Shown here one piece after another: positions 35,727 to 45,087 of a stretch of 64,000 nt of DNA. The translations under genes were made by a program, and so were the position numbers. The DNA comes from Bradyrhizobium sp. GTDB taxonomy: Bacteria > Pseudomonadota > Alphaproteobacteria > Rhizobiales > Xanthobacteraceae. Positions within the stretch are counted from its first letter, which is position 1; every line of letters starts with the position of its first letter. The notes under the pieces are model-generated. The model saw only the letters and a program-made list of their open reading frames with translations. It was not told the origin of the DNA and did no database searches. The stretch spans positions 682,001 to 746,000 of the forward strand of contig NZ_JACRMG010000009.1 of the NCBI RefSeq assembly GCF_016219575.1, in the 5' to 3' direction.

Positions 35727-38700
35727 TGCCGTTGACGCGATGCGCTTTCGGACGGCGGGTCTGGATCGTCGTCAGAGATCTGTCGGTGTAGACATGGCAG
35801 GCGCCGGTGCAGTCCTTGAGTTCAGCCACCGTGTAGTTCATCGGCACGGGCTTCAGATACTTGGCGTGCTGCTGCGGCCGGAATTCCGCGGCGTGGCAGC
35901 CGGCGCAATCGGGCTTGTAGGCGGCGAACTTCCAGGCAACGACCTGCGAGTTGCCGCTGTGGCACTGGCCGCAGGCGATGGACGCGCCATGATTTGGATA
36001 GGCCGCGGACATGTGCCGATAGGTGGCCGAAGCCCAGCTCACGGTGCGGTGACAGCTGTCGCACGGCAGGCTCGTAACGAGGTGCTTCGGTCCCTTGCCG
36101 GTCGCAGAGCCGCCGTTGTGGCAATTGGCGCAGGGTACGGTCGTTGCACTGTGGTCGAAGCGTGCGCCGCCGAATGTCACCGTGCTCTTGTGACAGGTTT
36201 CGCACGCTGCATTGGTCGTGACGTGCCGGGCGGGCTTGCCGAGCGCCATTGTGCCGTTGTGGCAGGTGGCACAAGCGGCCGTCGTTCCGGTGTGGCTGAA
36301 CCGCGCGCCGGCGAACGTCACCGTGCTCTTGTGGCAGGTCTCGCACGGTGCATTGGTTGCAACATGCCGTGCCGGCTTGCCGAGCGCCATTGTTCCGTTG
36401 TGGCAAGTGGCGCACGCGGCGGTCGTTCCGGTGTGGCTGAACCGCGCGCCGGCGAAGGTCGCCGTGCTCTTGTGGCAGCTCTCGCACGGCGCGCTGGTTG
36501 CGACGTGCCGCGCCGGCTTGCCGATCGCCATCGTTCCGTTGTGGCAGCTGGCGCATGCTGCGGTCGCACCGCTGTGGGTGAACCGCGCGCCGGCGAACGT
36601 CACCGTGCTCTTGTGGCAGGTCTCGCAAGGCGCGTTGGTCGCGACGTGCCGCGCCGGCTTGCCGATCGCCTTCGAGCCGTCGTGGCAAGATGCACATCGC
36701 CCGAACGCCGTGGCGTGGTTGAATCTCGCAAGGCCCGATGACGGACCGGCCGGCGGCAGTCCGGGCCTGAATTCCCCGATCTGGGGAATTGCAGGCGCCG
36801 CGCCCGGTTGCGTCGCCGGCGAGTTGATTGCCGGATTCCGGGTGGCAGTCTCTCCAGCCGGCCGCGGGCTCGGCGCGACCGATGGAGTGGCGAGCCCGGG
36901 CGTGGCCGTGGCCGACGGCGTGGCGGAGGGGGCCGACTTCGGCGCCCCCGGTACGACTGGAGCAACCTTGGCGAAGTTCGAGGTGCCCGGAACAGCCGCG
37001 GCCGACGGTGCTGTCGGAGTTGTCGCCGACGGAGCAAACTCCGCGGCCGACACCGGCTTGCTGTTGAAAAGAACACTTGCAGAAGGGCTCGGCGAGGCTG
37101 GCGTGACGACCGGCGCAGGCCTGGCTTGCGGTGATGGAGTTGCCTGCGCCTGGGGCTGCGTAGCGGCGGCCGTCGACGGGCCAGGCTGGGGAGCGGTGCT
37201 GCCCGATCCTGTCACGGAACGCACGACCGTGGTGACCGCCGTCACCGCGGACTGCATCGCCGATTTGACGACCGCCATGGTTGTCGATTTCGTTGCCGGC
37301 GCCAGTGCCTTGGCTGTCGTGGCGCAGCCGGCTGCGGGCTTCTGCGTCTTGTCCCAGCTCGTGAACGTCGTTGCCGCCTGGACGTGGCAGCAGCCGCAGT
37401 CCTGCGATTTTGCGCCGTGATCCGGTCCCTGCGCCCCTTTGGTTCCCTGACTCCTGTAGGCGCCGTTGTGGCAGGTGTCGCAGCGGATGGCGTGGACCGC
37501 GGCATGCGACATCGTGTAGGTCGCAAAACTTGTCGCGCTGTTCTTGTGGCAATTGCTGCACTGGACGCCGGTCACCGGGATGTGCGGCGGAGTCGTCATT
37601 CCCTTTGCAGTGCTGCCGTTGTGGCAACTCGAGCAGTTGGTGTCCGTCGCCGCATGCGCAAACGTGCCGCCGCTCCAGCTGGTGTATCCACCGCTGGCCG
37701 CCTTGGCGTGGCAACTGACGCAGTCCCTGCCGCTGGTGGCGACGTGTCCGGGATAGGAGGCGGTGCCGAAGGCGCCCTTGGTGCCCTGCGAGGTGTAGGA
37801 ACCGTTGTGGCAGGAGTCGCAGCGGCTCGCGCTCACCGCTGAATGCGACATGGTATAGGTGGTGAAGTTGGCCGCGGTGTTGCTGTGGCAGCTGCTGCAC
37901 TGGATGCCGGTCACCGGGATGTGCGGTGGGGTCGTCAGTCCCTTTGCGGTCTTGCCGTTGTGACAGCTGGAGCAGTTGGTGTCCGTCGCTGCATGGGCGA
38001 AGGTGCCACCGCTCCAACTCGAGTATCCGCCGCTGGCTGCCTTGGTGTGGCAGCTGGCGCAATCCTTGCCAGCGGTGACGACGTGGCCGGGATAGGACGC
38101 GGTGCCGAAGGCACCCTTGGTGCCCTGCGAGGTGTAGGAACCGTTGTGGCAGGAATCGCAGCGGCTCGCGCTCACCGCTGAATGCGACATGGTGTAGGTG
38201 GTGAAGCTCGCCGCGGTGTTGCTGTGACAGCTGCTGCACTGGACGCCGGTCACCGGTATATGTGGTGGCGTCGTCAGTCCCTTTGCGGTCTTGCCGTTGT
38301 GGCAGCTCGAGCAGTTGGTGTCGGTCGCCGCATGCGCAAAAGTGCCGCCGCTCCAGCTGGCAAAACCACCGCTCGCTGCCTTGGCGTGGCAGCTGACGCA
38401 ATCCTTGCCGTTGGTCGCGACATGTCCGGGGTAGGAGGCGGTGCCGAAGGCACCCTTGGTGCCCTGCGAGGTGTAGGAACCATTGTGGCAGGAATCGCAT
38501 CGCGCAGCCGCGACCGCCGTGTGGCTCATGGTGTAGGCGGTGAAGCTCGCCGCCGTGTTGCTGTGGCAGCTGCTGCACTGGACACCGGTCACCGGGATGT
38601 GCGGCGGAGTCGTCAGTCCGTTTGCGGTCTTGCCGTTGTGACAGCTCGAACAGTTGGTGTCCGTCGCCGCATGCGCAAACGTGCCGCCGCTCCAACTCGA

Positions 38701-40887
38701 GTATCCGCCGCTGGCGGCCTTGGCGTGACAGCTGACGCAGTCCTTGCCGTTGGTCGCCACGTGTCCGGGATAGGACGCGGTGCCGAAGGCGCCCTTGGTG
38801 CCTTGCGAGGTGTAGGAACCGTTGTGGCAGGAATCGCAGCGCGCAGCGGCGACTGCCGTGTGGCTCATGGTGTAGGTGGTGAAGCTCGTCGCCGTGTTGC
38901 TGTGGCAGCTGCTGCACTGGACACCGGTCACCGGGATGTGCGGCGGGGTCGTCATGCCGGTCGCGCTCTTGCCATTGTGGCAGCTCGAACAGTTGGTGTC
39001 GCCCGCCGCATGGGCGAAGGTGCCGCCGCTCCAGCTGGCAAAGCCGCTGCTCGCCGCCTTGGCGTGACAGCTGACGCAGTCCTTGCCACCGGTGGCGACG
39101 TGTCCGGGGTAGGAGGCGGTGCCAAGGGCACCCTTCGTGCCTTGCGAGGCGTAGGAACCGTTGTGGCAGGAATCGCAGCGCGCCGCCGCGACTGCGGTGT
39201 GCGACATGGTGTAGGTGGTGAAGCTCGCCGCCGTGTTGCTGTGGCAGCTGCTGCACTGGACGCCGGTCACCGGGATATGCGGCGGAGTCGTCAGTCCCTT
39301 TGCGGTGCTGCCGTTGTGGCAGTTCGAACAGTTGGTATCTCCCGCCGCATGCGCAAATGTGCCGCCGCTCCAGCTGGCAAAACCACCGCTGGCTGCCTTG
39401 GCGTGACAGCTGACGCAATCCTTGCCACCGGTCGCCACGTGGCCGGGATAGGAGGCGGTGCCGTAAGCTCCTTTGGTGCCTTGCGATGTGTAGGAGCCGT
39501 TATGGCAGGAGTCGCATCGCGCAGCCGCGACCGCCGTGTGCGACATGGTGTAGGTGGTGAAGCTCGCCGCAGTGTTGCTGTGGCAGCTGCTGCACTGGAC
39601 ACCGGTCACCGGGATATGGGGTGGCGTCGTCAGTCCCTTTGCGCTCTTGCCGTTGTGGCAGCTGGAGCAGTTGGTGTCGGTCGCCGCATGCGCAAACGTG
39701 CCGCCGCTCCAGCTGGCAAAGCCGCCGCTGGCGGCCTTGGCATGACAGCTGACGCAATCCTTGCCACCGGTCGCGACGTGTCCGGGATAGGACGCGGTGC
39801 CGAAGGCACCCTTGGTGCCCTGCGAGGTGTAGGAGCCGTTGTGGCAGGAATCGCATCGCGCAGCGGCGACTGCGGTATGCGACATGGTATAGGTGGTGAA
39901 GCTGGCCGCCGTGTTGCTGTGGCAGCTGCTGCACTGGATGCCGGTCACCGGGATATGTGGTGGCGTCGTCAGTCCCTTTGCAGTCTTGCCGTTGTGGCAG
40001 CTCGAACAGTTGGTGTCGCCCGCCGCATGCGCAAAGGTGCCGCCGCTCCAGCTGGCAAAACCACCGCTGGCGGCGTTGGTGTGGCAGCTGACGCAGTCCT
40101 TGCCGCTGGTGGTGACGTGTCCTGGATAGGACGCGGTGCCGAAGGCACCCTTGGTGCCCTGCGAGGTGTAGGAACCGTTGTGGCAGGAATCGCAGCGCGC
40201 AGTGGCGACAGCCGTGTGCGACATGGTATAGGTGGTGAAGCTCGCCGCGGTGTTGCTGTGGCAGCTGCTGCACTGGACACCGGTCACCGGGATGTGCGGC
40301 GGGGTCGTCAGTCCCTTCGCGGTGGTGCCGTTGTGACAGCTGGAGCAGTCGGTGGAGAACCCGGTGTGATCCATCCGCGCTTTCGTGCGGAAACTCGCCG
40401 TGGTCCTGTGACAGGACTCGCAGGGGGCGGCGGTCGCCAGATGCGTCGGTGGTTTCCCGATCGCCTTCCTGCCGTCGTGGCAGGCCGCACAGGGGGCCGT
40501 CGCCTGCGTATGGTCGATGACACGGATGTCGTTCCACACCGTCGTCTGATGACAGCCTTCGCACCGCGACGTCGTTTTCGGATGGCTTGGCGAACGGCCC
40601 GAGGTCAGCGCGCCGTTGTGGCAGCTGGCGCACTGGGTGGGAGTCGCCTTGAAGCGTCCGCCGACGTGACACGACTCGCATGGCGCCGTGCGGTGGCTGC
40701 CGGTGAGGGGATATCCGGTCGCGAAGTGGTCGAATGACGCCTGCGCCTGCACGGCATGGATTGCGACGAGCAATAGCCCGCAAGCAACGACTGTGCCCCC
40801 GGCCAGGGTGCGCAATCGACGCATCCAGCGCGCCAGTTTACTGCAGTAATCGTCCAACCCATGCTCCAATGCTTCAAATCGACCCAT
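35716..40887 (-). CDS. Giant exported multiheme c-type cytochrome (53 CxxCH + 1 CxxxCH)
   Basis: A 1723-residue secreted cytochrome. After a signal peptide (helix GGTVVACGLLLVAIHAVQA, residues 30-48), five CxxCH motifs lead into nine tandem units of 113 residues with four CxxCH each (residues 181 to about 1168). The ninth unit is degenerate. A Pro/Ala/Thr-rich linker of about 210 residues follows, then a second heme domain (about 1390-1700) with 12 CxxCH motifs in short CHNGTMAIGKPARHVATNAPCETCHKST repeats (split here as CHNGTMAIGKPARHV and APCETCHKST) and a final CTGACH, a CxxxCH variant. The total is 53 standard heme sites. It is presumably periplasmic or surface-exposed and matured by CcmF/H/I encoded nearby. 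ATG 40887 is chosen; ATG 40824 would also leave a signal peptide. The frame remains open to 41172. Confidence 0.93.
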   Translation of the reverse strand: MGRFEALEHGLDDYCSKLARWMRRLRTLAGGTVVACGLLLVAIHAVQAQASFDHFATGYPLTGSHRTAPCESCHVGGRFKATPTQCASCHNGALTSGRSPSHPKTTSRCEGCHQTTVWNDIRVIDHTQATAPCAACHDGRKAIGKPPTHLATAAPCESCHRTTASFRTKARMDHTGFSTDCSSCHNGTTAKGLTTPPHIPVTGVQCSSCHSNTAASFTTYTMSHTAVATARCDSCHNGSYTSQGTKGAFGTASYPGHVTTSGKDCVSCHTNAASGGFASWSGGTFAHAAGDTNCSSCHNGKTAKGLTTPPHIPVTGIQCSSCHSNTAASFTTYTMSHTAVAAARCDSCHNGSYTSQGTKGAFGTASYPGHVATGGKDCVSCHAKAASGGFASWSGGTFAHAATDTNCSSCHNGKSAKGLTTPPHIPVTGVQCSSCHSNTAASFTTYTMSHTAVAAARCDSCHNGSYTSQGTKGAYGTASYPGHVATGGKDCVSCHAKAASGGFASWSGGTFAHAAGDTNCSNCHNGSTAKGLTTPPHIPVTGVQCSSCHSNTAASFTTYTMSHTAVAAARCDSCHNGSYASQGTKGALGTASYPGHVATGGKDCVSCHAKAASSGFASWSGGTFAHAAGDTNCSSCHNGKSATGMTTPPHIPVTGVQCSSCHSNTATSFTTYTMSHTAVAAARCDSCHNGSYTSQGTKGAFGTASYPGHVATNGKDCVSCHAKAASGGYSSWSGGTFAHAATDTNCSSCHNGKTANGLTTPPHIPVTGVQCSSCHSNTAASFTAYTMSHTAVAAARCDSCHNGSYTSQGTKGAFGTASYPGHVATNGKDCVSCHAKAASGGFASWSGGTFAHAATDTNCSSCHNGKTAKGLTTPPHIPVTGVQCSSCHSNTAASFTTYTMSHSAVSASRCDSCHNGSYTSQGTKGAFGTASYPGHVVTAGKDCASCHTKAASGGYSSWSGGTFAHAATDTNCSSCHNGKTAKGLTTPPHIPVTGIQCSSCHSNTAANFTTYTMSHSAVSASRCDSCHNGSYTSQGTKGAFGTASYPGHVATSGRDCVSCHAKAASGGYTSWSGGTFAHAATDTNCSSCHNGSTAKGMTTPPHIPVTGVQCSNCHKNSATSFATYTMSHAAVHAIRCDTCHNGAYRSQGTKGAQGPDHGAKSQDCGCCHVQAATTFTSWDKTQKPAAGCATTAKALAPATKSTTMAVVKSAMQSAVTAVTTVVRSVTGSGSTAPQPGPSTAAATQPQAQATPSPQARPAPVVTPASPSPSASVLFNSKPVSAAEFAPSATTPTAPSAAAVPGTSNFAKVAPVVPGAPKSAPSATPSATATPGLATPSVAPSPRPAGETATRNPAINSPATQPGAAPAIPQIGEFRPGLPPAGPSSGLARFNHATAFGRCASCHDGSKAIGKPARHVATNAPCETCHKSTVTFAGARFTHSGATAACASCHNGTMAIGKPARHVATSAPCESCHKSTATFAGARFSHTGTTAACATCHNGTMALGKPARHVATNAPCETCHKSTVTFAGARFSHTGTTAACATCHNGTMALGKPARHVTTNAACETCHKSTVTFGGARFDHSATTVPCANCHNGGSATGKGPKHLVTSLPCDSCHRTVSWASATYRHMSAAYPNHGASIACGQCHSGNSQVVAWKFAAYKPDCAGCHAAEFRPQQHAKYLKPVPMNYTVAELKDCTGACHVYTDRSLTTIQTRRPKAHRVNGSGW
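37385..40347 (-). repeat. Nine tandem 339-bp repeats inside the giant cytochrome gene
   Basis: The motif GTTGTGGCAGCTCGAACA or near variants recurs every 339 bases from 40330 down to 37618, exactly eight intervals. Eight units are close to identical in DNA and protein; the ninth (gene-distal) is shortened and diverged. Each unit encodes CSSCH, CSSCH, CDSCH and CVSCH sites joined by TTPPHIPVTG, YTMSHTAV and YPGHVATGGKDC segments. Near-identity implies recent duplication or gene conversion. Confidence 0.92.
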
Positions 40888-41241
40888 TTCCGGTGATGCG
40901 CGAATCGCTTTTCCGGATCCGCGTGGAGCGGCGCTACGCCTGCCGAGCCCCCGCGATTCCTTCGCTCCCTTTCTGCGCGTCACCGCGCGGCGCATCTTCG
41001 AGCCCGGCGAAATCATTTCGTCTGTGCGGGCGCGACCTGCTGGAAGGAGAGCTGAAAGCTGGCCGAAACGACGGCGAATCTGACTCGGAGCTGAACGCTT
41101 TGCCGCGTTTGCGCAACACGGGCGGAATAAACGCCCGCTGCTGCCTGCGTTATGCAGACGTGGCGATCGCAAGGTATTTTTGTGACATTTGGAAATGCCG
41201 CCGGGCGGGGCGGCAAACCGGGCGCTCGGAACGAATCTCAG
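40888..41241 (-). other. 354-base gap between the two cytochrome genes
   Basis: The giant cytochrome frame stays open through most of this gap, but the encoded sequence is Arg/Ser-rich and not signal-like, so it is treated as untranslated. It probably contains the leader of the giant cytochrome mRNA and perhaps an internal promoter. No repeat or terminator was seen. Confidence 0.45.
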
Positions 41242-42597
41242 TCAGTTCCTGATGTTGAGTTTGCGCCAACCGGTCGCAACATGGCATCGCTCGCAATCCT
41301 GGCCGAACGCGCCCCGGTGCACGTCAGCGCCGAGGTGGCAGCTGACGCAATTGGTTGCGAGCCTGAGATTGGGCGGCGACTTCGCCTTGTGACAGGCTTC
41401 GCACATCAACCGCTCATGGGCCCCGACCAGCGGAAATCTCGTCTGTCGCGCATGGTCGAAGCGCCAGCGAGCCCAGCCGTTCGGATTGTGGCAATTGCCG
41501 CAGGCCGTCCCCAATCGCCCTTGATGAAAATCCTTGTGGCACTTCTCGCAGGCAACGGGCGTATCCTTGTATGCGGGCGTGCGATGGCATTCCTCGCAGG
41601 CAACCGAGGCATGCAGTCCGATCAAGGGAAAGCGCGTCAGCTCATGATCGAATGACAGGTTCTTCCGCCAATCCGTGACGTTGTGACATCGCTCGCACCG
41701 CTCTCCCAGCCGGCCCTTGTGCGGATCCTGCTTGCGATGACAGGAGACGCAGGTCGTTGCGAGCTTGTCCCGGTAGAGATGGCCGGTGTGGCAGGTGTCG
41801 CATCCGACCCTGGCATGTCCGCCGCGCAGCGGAAACTTCGTCTTGTCGTGATTGAAATGCGAAGTCTTCCAGCTGTTCTGGTCGTGACAGGTCTCGCATT
41901 TGTCGCCATAGCGGTCGGCATGAATGTCCTGCAGCCGGTGGCATGACACGCAGGATGACGGCAGGTCCTTGTAGAGCTGGCCGGCATGGCAGGTCGCACA
42001 GGCGACCTTCCTGTGCGCGCCCTGGAGAGGGAACTTCGTCTTGCCGTGATCGAACGGCTTTGTCTCACGCCATTTCGTGGCGGTATGGCAATTGTCGCAA
42101 CGCTCTCCCAGCCGGCCCTGATGCGGGTCGACCTTCCTGTGGCAATCGAAACAGATCGAAGACGTCTTGCGAAAGCTCTTCTTCTCAGCATGGCATCCGT
42201 CGCACGGTACGCGCTTGTGCGCGTCGACCAGCCTGAAATTCGTCTGATCGTGGTCGAATGTCTCGCGATCGAGCTGATTGATGTCGGCGCCGCGTCCCTT
42301 GTGTTCGGTGTGGCACTGGTTGCATTGCAATGTCGAGGCTCTGCGCTCCCGCCCGTGAAATCCCTTGTTCCGGGCGCGGTCGTCCGAGATTTCCTTGTGA
42401 CAGTCGAGGCAGAGTCTTGTCTGCGAATGTCGTGAGAACGGCTCGTGGCATTTCGCGCATTGCGATTCGAGCTTGGCATGACCTTCCACCAGAGGGCCCG
42501 GCATCACCAGCTTCTCGATCAGGGACTGCGATATCGCCTGTCCCTGGAGCGCCAGCAAGACGCCTGCAATGACGAAAGTCGCCGCGTGCCGCTTCAA
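41242..42597 (-). CDS. Periplasmic 18-heme c-type cytochrome
   Basis: A 451-residue exported cytochrome with a clean signal peptide (MKRHAATFVIAGVLLALQGQAISQ) and 18 CxxCH motifs. Pairs of motifs alternate with FDHGKTKFPL/FNHDKTKFPL segments whose histidines could be the second axial ligands. The DPHQGRLGERC pattern repeats about every 90 residues, as in cytochrome c3/c7-type domains. It starts 13 bases after the stop of the membrane cytochrome-b-like gene and precedes the giant cytochrome, so it may shuttle electrons between them. Heme count is read directly; the role is inferred. Confidence 0.93.
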   Translation of the reverse strand: MKRHAATFVIAGVLLALQGQAISQSLIEKLVMPGPLVEGHAKLESQCAKCHEPFSRHSQTRLCLDCHKEISDDRARNKGFHGRERRASTLQCNQCHTEHKGRGADINQLDRETFDHDQTNFRLVDAHKRVPCDGCHAEKKSFRKTSSICFDCHRKVDPHQGRLGERCDNCHTATKWRETKPFDHGKTKFPLQGAHRKVACATCHAGQLYKDLPSSCVSCHRLQDIHADRYGDKCETCHDQNSWKTSHFNHDKTKFPLRGGHARVGCDTCHTGHLYRDKLATTCVSCHRKQDPHKGRLGERCERCHNVTDWRKNLSFDHELTRFPLIGLHASVACEECHRTPAYKDTPVACEKCHKDFHQGRLGTACGNCHNPNGWARWRFDHARQTRFPLVGAHERLMCEACHKAKSPPNLRLATNCVSCHLGADVHRGAFGQDCERCHVATGWRKLNIRN

Positions 42598-42610
42598 CGC
42601 CGCATCTCCA

Positions 42611-43516
42611 TCAATACTGGTGAACGGCCCAGACGTGAATGAGGCCGGTTGCCAGCATCAGGAAGAACAGAGGCAGGTGCAGCACGTGCCAGAGCGCGAA
42701 AAGCCGCTCGTAGAACGCGAGCTCGGCTGCCTTCAGCACCGCTTCCGAATAGAGCGTCACGAGCTCCACGATCCGTTGCTGCCTCGCGCGCCGTTGACGC
42801 CGGGACCAGCCGGATGTCCTTGCCTCGATACGGATGAGCCGGTTTGCCTCCGATAGAAGGCGGGCGCGGATCCGCCGTGCCCGCACCGCCAGCACCGCGC
42901 CGCCCCAAAGGCTCGTCAGCACGCTGGCTCGTACCTCACTGGCGATGCCGTCGCTGAACGCGTTCAACTCGCGCGAGACGAGGACTCCCACCTTCTCGTC
43001 GCCGAACTGGTGCTTGAGGTTGTCGGCTTCGGCGAGCAGCTCCCTTGCCCGGGCTCTGCTGCCGTGGAGGCCCATATGAATCTTGCCGTAGATGAACTTG
43101 CCGACGACGCCGCTGAAGGCGACGATCAGCATCGAGAACAGTGCAACGTTGCTGTTCAGCGGACCAAGCCGGAAGTTGGAATGGAACAGGATCAGCAGGG
43201 GCCCGGTCACCCCGAGCAGCATGTGGGTGCGGAACCAGAATCGCACCGAGCCGATTGGGCGGGCCGCCTTGAAGCGCTTGCGGAACGAATAGAGGAGCAG
43301 GCAGAGCATCGCGGTGCTGCCCGCGATTCCGAGCCAATAGCCGGGCCCGGCTTTCGGCGTGAGATATTCCTCGCCGCTCGCGAACCATCCTGCGGCGGCG
43401 ATCAGCGCCACCAGCACAGCTGCGGCTGCGGGAAATGTGCGAGCGACCGGAAGCGCCGTGCGCGCCAGGCCGGTGGCGCCGGAAGATCTGGAAACAGAGA
43501 GGCCTGCGATCGACAA
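42611..43516 (-). CDS. Cytochrome-b-like inner-membrane protein
   Basis: A 301-residue protein with about five transmembrane helices (around residues 25-47, 57-78, 95-115, 122-142, 275-297) and a long basic cytosolic loop. Histidines lie near helix ends: RTHMLLG, LFHSNF, KIHMGLHG, WHVLHLPLF and IHVWAVH. These could ligate b hemes and accept electrons from quinol or from the divergent oxidoreductase. It is the first gene of the leftward operon. No named family was recognised with certainty; overall it resembles cytochrome b561/ferric-reductase-type membrane domains. Confidence 0.75.
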   Translation of the reverse strand: MSIAGLSVSRSSGATGLARTALPVARTFPAAAAVLVALIAAAGWFASGEEYLTPKAGPGYWLGIAGSTAMLCLLLYSFRKRFKAARPIGSVRFWFRTHMLLGVTGPLLILFHSNFRLGPLNSNVALFSMLIVAFSGVVGKFIYGKIHMGLHGSRARARELLAEADNLKHQFGDEKVGVLVSRELNAFSDGIASEVRASVLTSLWGGAVLAVRARRIRARLLSEANRLIRIEARTSGWSRRQRRARQQRIVELVTLYSEAVLKAAELAFYERLFALWHVLHLPLFFLMLATGLIHVWAVHQY

Positions 43517-43739
43517 GTTTCATCGCCCCCGCGATTGTCATGATGGATTTTCCGGTCACCCTGAACAGCAGATGAGTCCGCATTACGTCCAATTTTCGGC
43601 ACGAGAACGCAGGCAAGGAGCCTTATTTCCGCCAATGGCGGCCGGATAGGGTTGCGCATTCGGGCAGCGGCAACGCGTTGCGGCGTGCGGAGAGTCTTTC
43701 GAGTGTGTGTCGCCGCTTGTCCGGCGACGAGAGCAGGCC
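43517..43739. promoter_or_regulatory. Divergent control region of the multiheme cluster
   Basis: These 223 bases separate the leftward cytochrome operon from the rightward oxidoreductase/maturation genes and must hold promoters for both. No confident -35/-10 pair, FNR-like box or other recognised operator was identified by eye. Confidence 0.5.
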
Positions 43740-45041
43740 ATGGCTATCGACGTCGTCATTGTCTACGCCGTGCCAATGCTCGCGGTCTGGGCCACCTATA
43801 TCGTCGCGCGAAGGCGGGTCGAACGCCGCAGCATCGCCAGGCGCGCTGCTGCAAGAGAATCCGGATTGATGGAGCCGGCCTCGCTGCATCCGGTGATCGA
43901 TCCGGCCCGGTGCATCGGTTGCGCATCATGCGTCAGAGCCTGCCCGGAAGGCGACATTCTCGGGATCATCGACGGCAAGGCGGAACTCGTGGAGCCGTCG
44001 CACTGCATCGGTCACGGCGCGTGCAAAGCTGCCTGTCCGGCGAATGCGATCACGCTTGTGTTCGGCACGGCGACGCGGGGAATCGATATTCCCAATGTCG
44101 ACGAGAACTTCCAGACCAATGTTCCCGGCATGTTCATCGCGGGCGAACTGGGCGGAATGGGACTGGTTCGCAACGCGATCGAGCAGGGGCGTCAGGCGAT
44201 CGAGGCCGTCGGGAAGATGGAGAAGGCGGACAAGCCGGACTTGCTCGATGTGGTCATCGTCGGCTGCGGACCTGCGGGATTTTCAGCAAGCCTCGCAGCG
44301 ATGCAGCACAAGCTCCGCTTTGTCACGCTGGAGCAGGAATCCTTCGGCGGCACCGTCGCACATTTCCCCCGCGGCAAGCTGGTCATGACAGCGCCGTTCA
44401 CGCTTCCGCTCGCCGGCAAGTTCAGCTTCACCGAATTGAGCAAAGAGGAGTTGATCGGCCTGTTTCAGGACATCGCCGGCAAGAGCGGGCTGACGGTCAA
44501 GACCGGCGAGCGCGTCGAAGCGGTGACGCGCGTCGATGGGGGTTTCGAGGTGAAGACTGGACGCGCCGCCTACAGGTCGCGCGCCGTCCTGCTGACCATC
44601 GGGCGGCGCGGCACGCCGCGCAGGCTCGATGTTCCCGGCGAAGAGCAGCCGAAGGTCGTCTATCGGCTGGTCGATCCCGAGCAGTACAGGGGACAGCATG
44701 TGCTCGTCGTCGGCGGCGGCGACGCCGCACTGGAAGCTGCCTGCGACATCGCCGAACAACCCGATACGGTGGTGACGCTGTCCCACCGCAGCGAATCCTT
44801 CAACCGGGCGAAGCCGAAGAACCGCGAACGGATCGCGGCTGCCGAGAAATCGGGACGGCTCAAGGTGTTGTTGTCGTCCTCCGTCAAGCGCATCGGCGCC
44901 GACGACGTCGAGCTGGAAGTCGCGAACGCGCCCCTGGCGATCGAGAATGACGCCGTGATCGGATGCCTCGGCGGCATATTGCCGACGGCTTTTCTTCAAA
45001 GCATCGGGATTGAGGTCGAAACCAAATATGGCACGGCTTGA
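43740..45041 (+). CDS. Membrane-anchored ferredoxin-FAD/NAD(P) oxidoreductase
   Basis: A 433-residue protein with an N-terminal transmembrane helix (VVIVYAVPMLAVWATYIVA). A 2x[4Fe-4S]-like domain follows: Cys58, 61, 64 and 68, then CIGHGACKAACP with Cys89, His92, Cys95 and Cys99, where His replaces the usual second cysteine. A thioredoxin-reductase-like flavoprotein follows, with an FAD motif (VVIVGCGPAGFSAS) and a nucleotide motif (VLVVGGGDAALEAA). The redox-active CxxC of true thioredoxin reductases is absent. It may pass electrons between NAD(P)H or ferredoxin and the membrane cytochrome. ATG 43740 is used; 43707 is unlikely. Confidence 0.85.
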   Translation: MAIDVVIVYAVPMLAVWATYIVARRRVERRSIARRAAARESGLMEPASLHPVIDPARCIGCASCVRACPEGDILGIIDGKAELVEPSHCIGHGACKAACPANAITLVFGTATRGIDIPNVDENFQTNVPGMFIAGELGGMGLVRNAIEQGRQAIEAVGKMEKADKPDLLDVVIVGCGPAGFSASLAAMQHKLRFVTLEQESFGGTVAHFPRGKLVMTAPFTLPLAGKFSFTELSKEELIGLFQDIAGKSGLTVKTGERVEAVTRVDGGFEVKTGRAAYRSRAVLLTIGRRGTPRRLDVPGEEQPKVVYRLVDPEQYRGQHVLVVGGGDAALEAACDIAEQPDTVVTLSHRSESFNRAKPKNRERIAAAEKSGRLKVLLSSSVKRIGADDVELEVANAPLAIENDAVIGCLGGILPTAFLQSIGIEVETKYGTA

Positions 45042-45087
45042 CGCAACAGGAGCCGTCGTTCCGCCGAGCGCTTTGGGGGGACGGACG

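Noticed and set aside
36212..37420. 402-residue rightward open frame
   Set aside because: Antisense to the C-terminal heme domain and linker of the giant cytochrome; no ribosome-binding site or domain.
37385..40347. Regular tandem array that might be read as CRISPR
   Set aside because: Period 339 bases with no short repeat/unique spacer pattern, entirely coding in frame, and no cas genes.
38182..40737. 851-residue rightward open frame across the cytochrome repeats
   Set aside because: It is the antisense of the CxxCH repeats. Its Arg/Gly/Ala repeat protein mirrors the 339-bp period, and the opposite strand has a clear signal peptide and heme motifs.
40888..41172. N-terminal extension of the giant cytochrome
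   Set aside because: Arg/Ser-rich and placed before a clear signal peptide, which would then be internal; the later start is more plausible.
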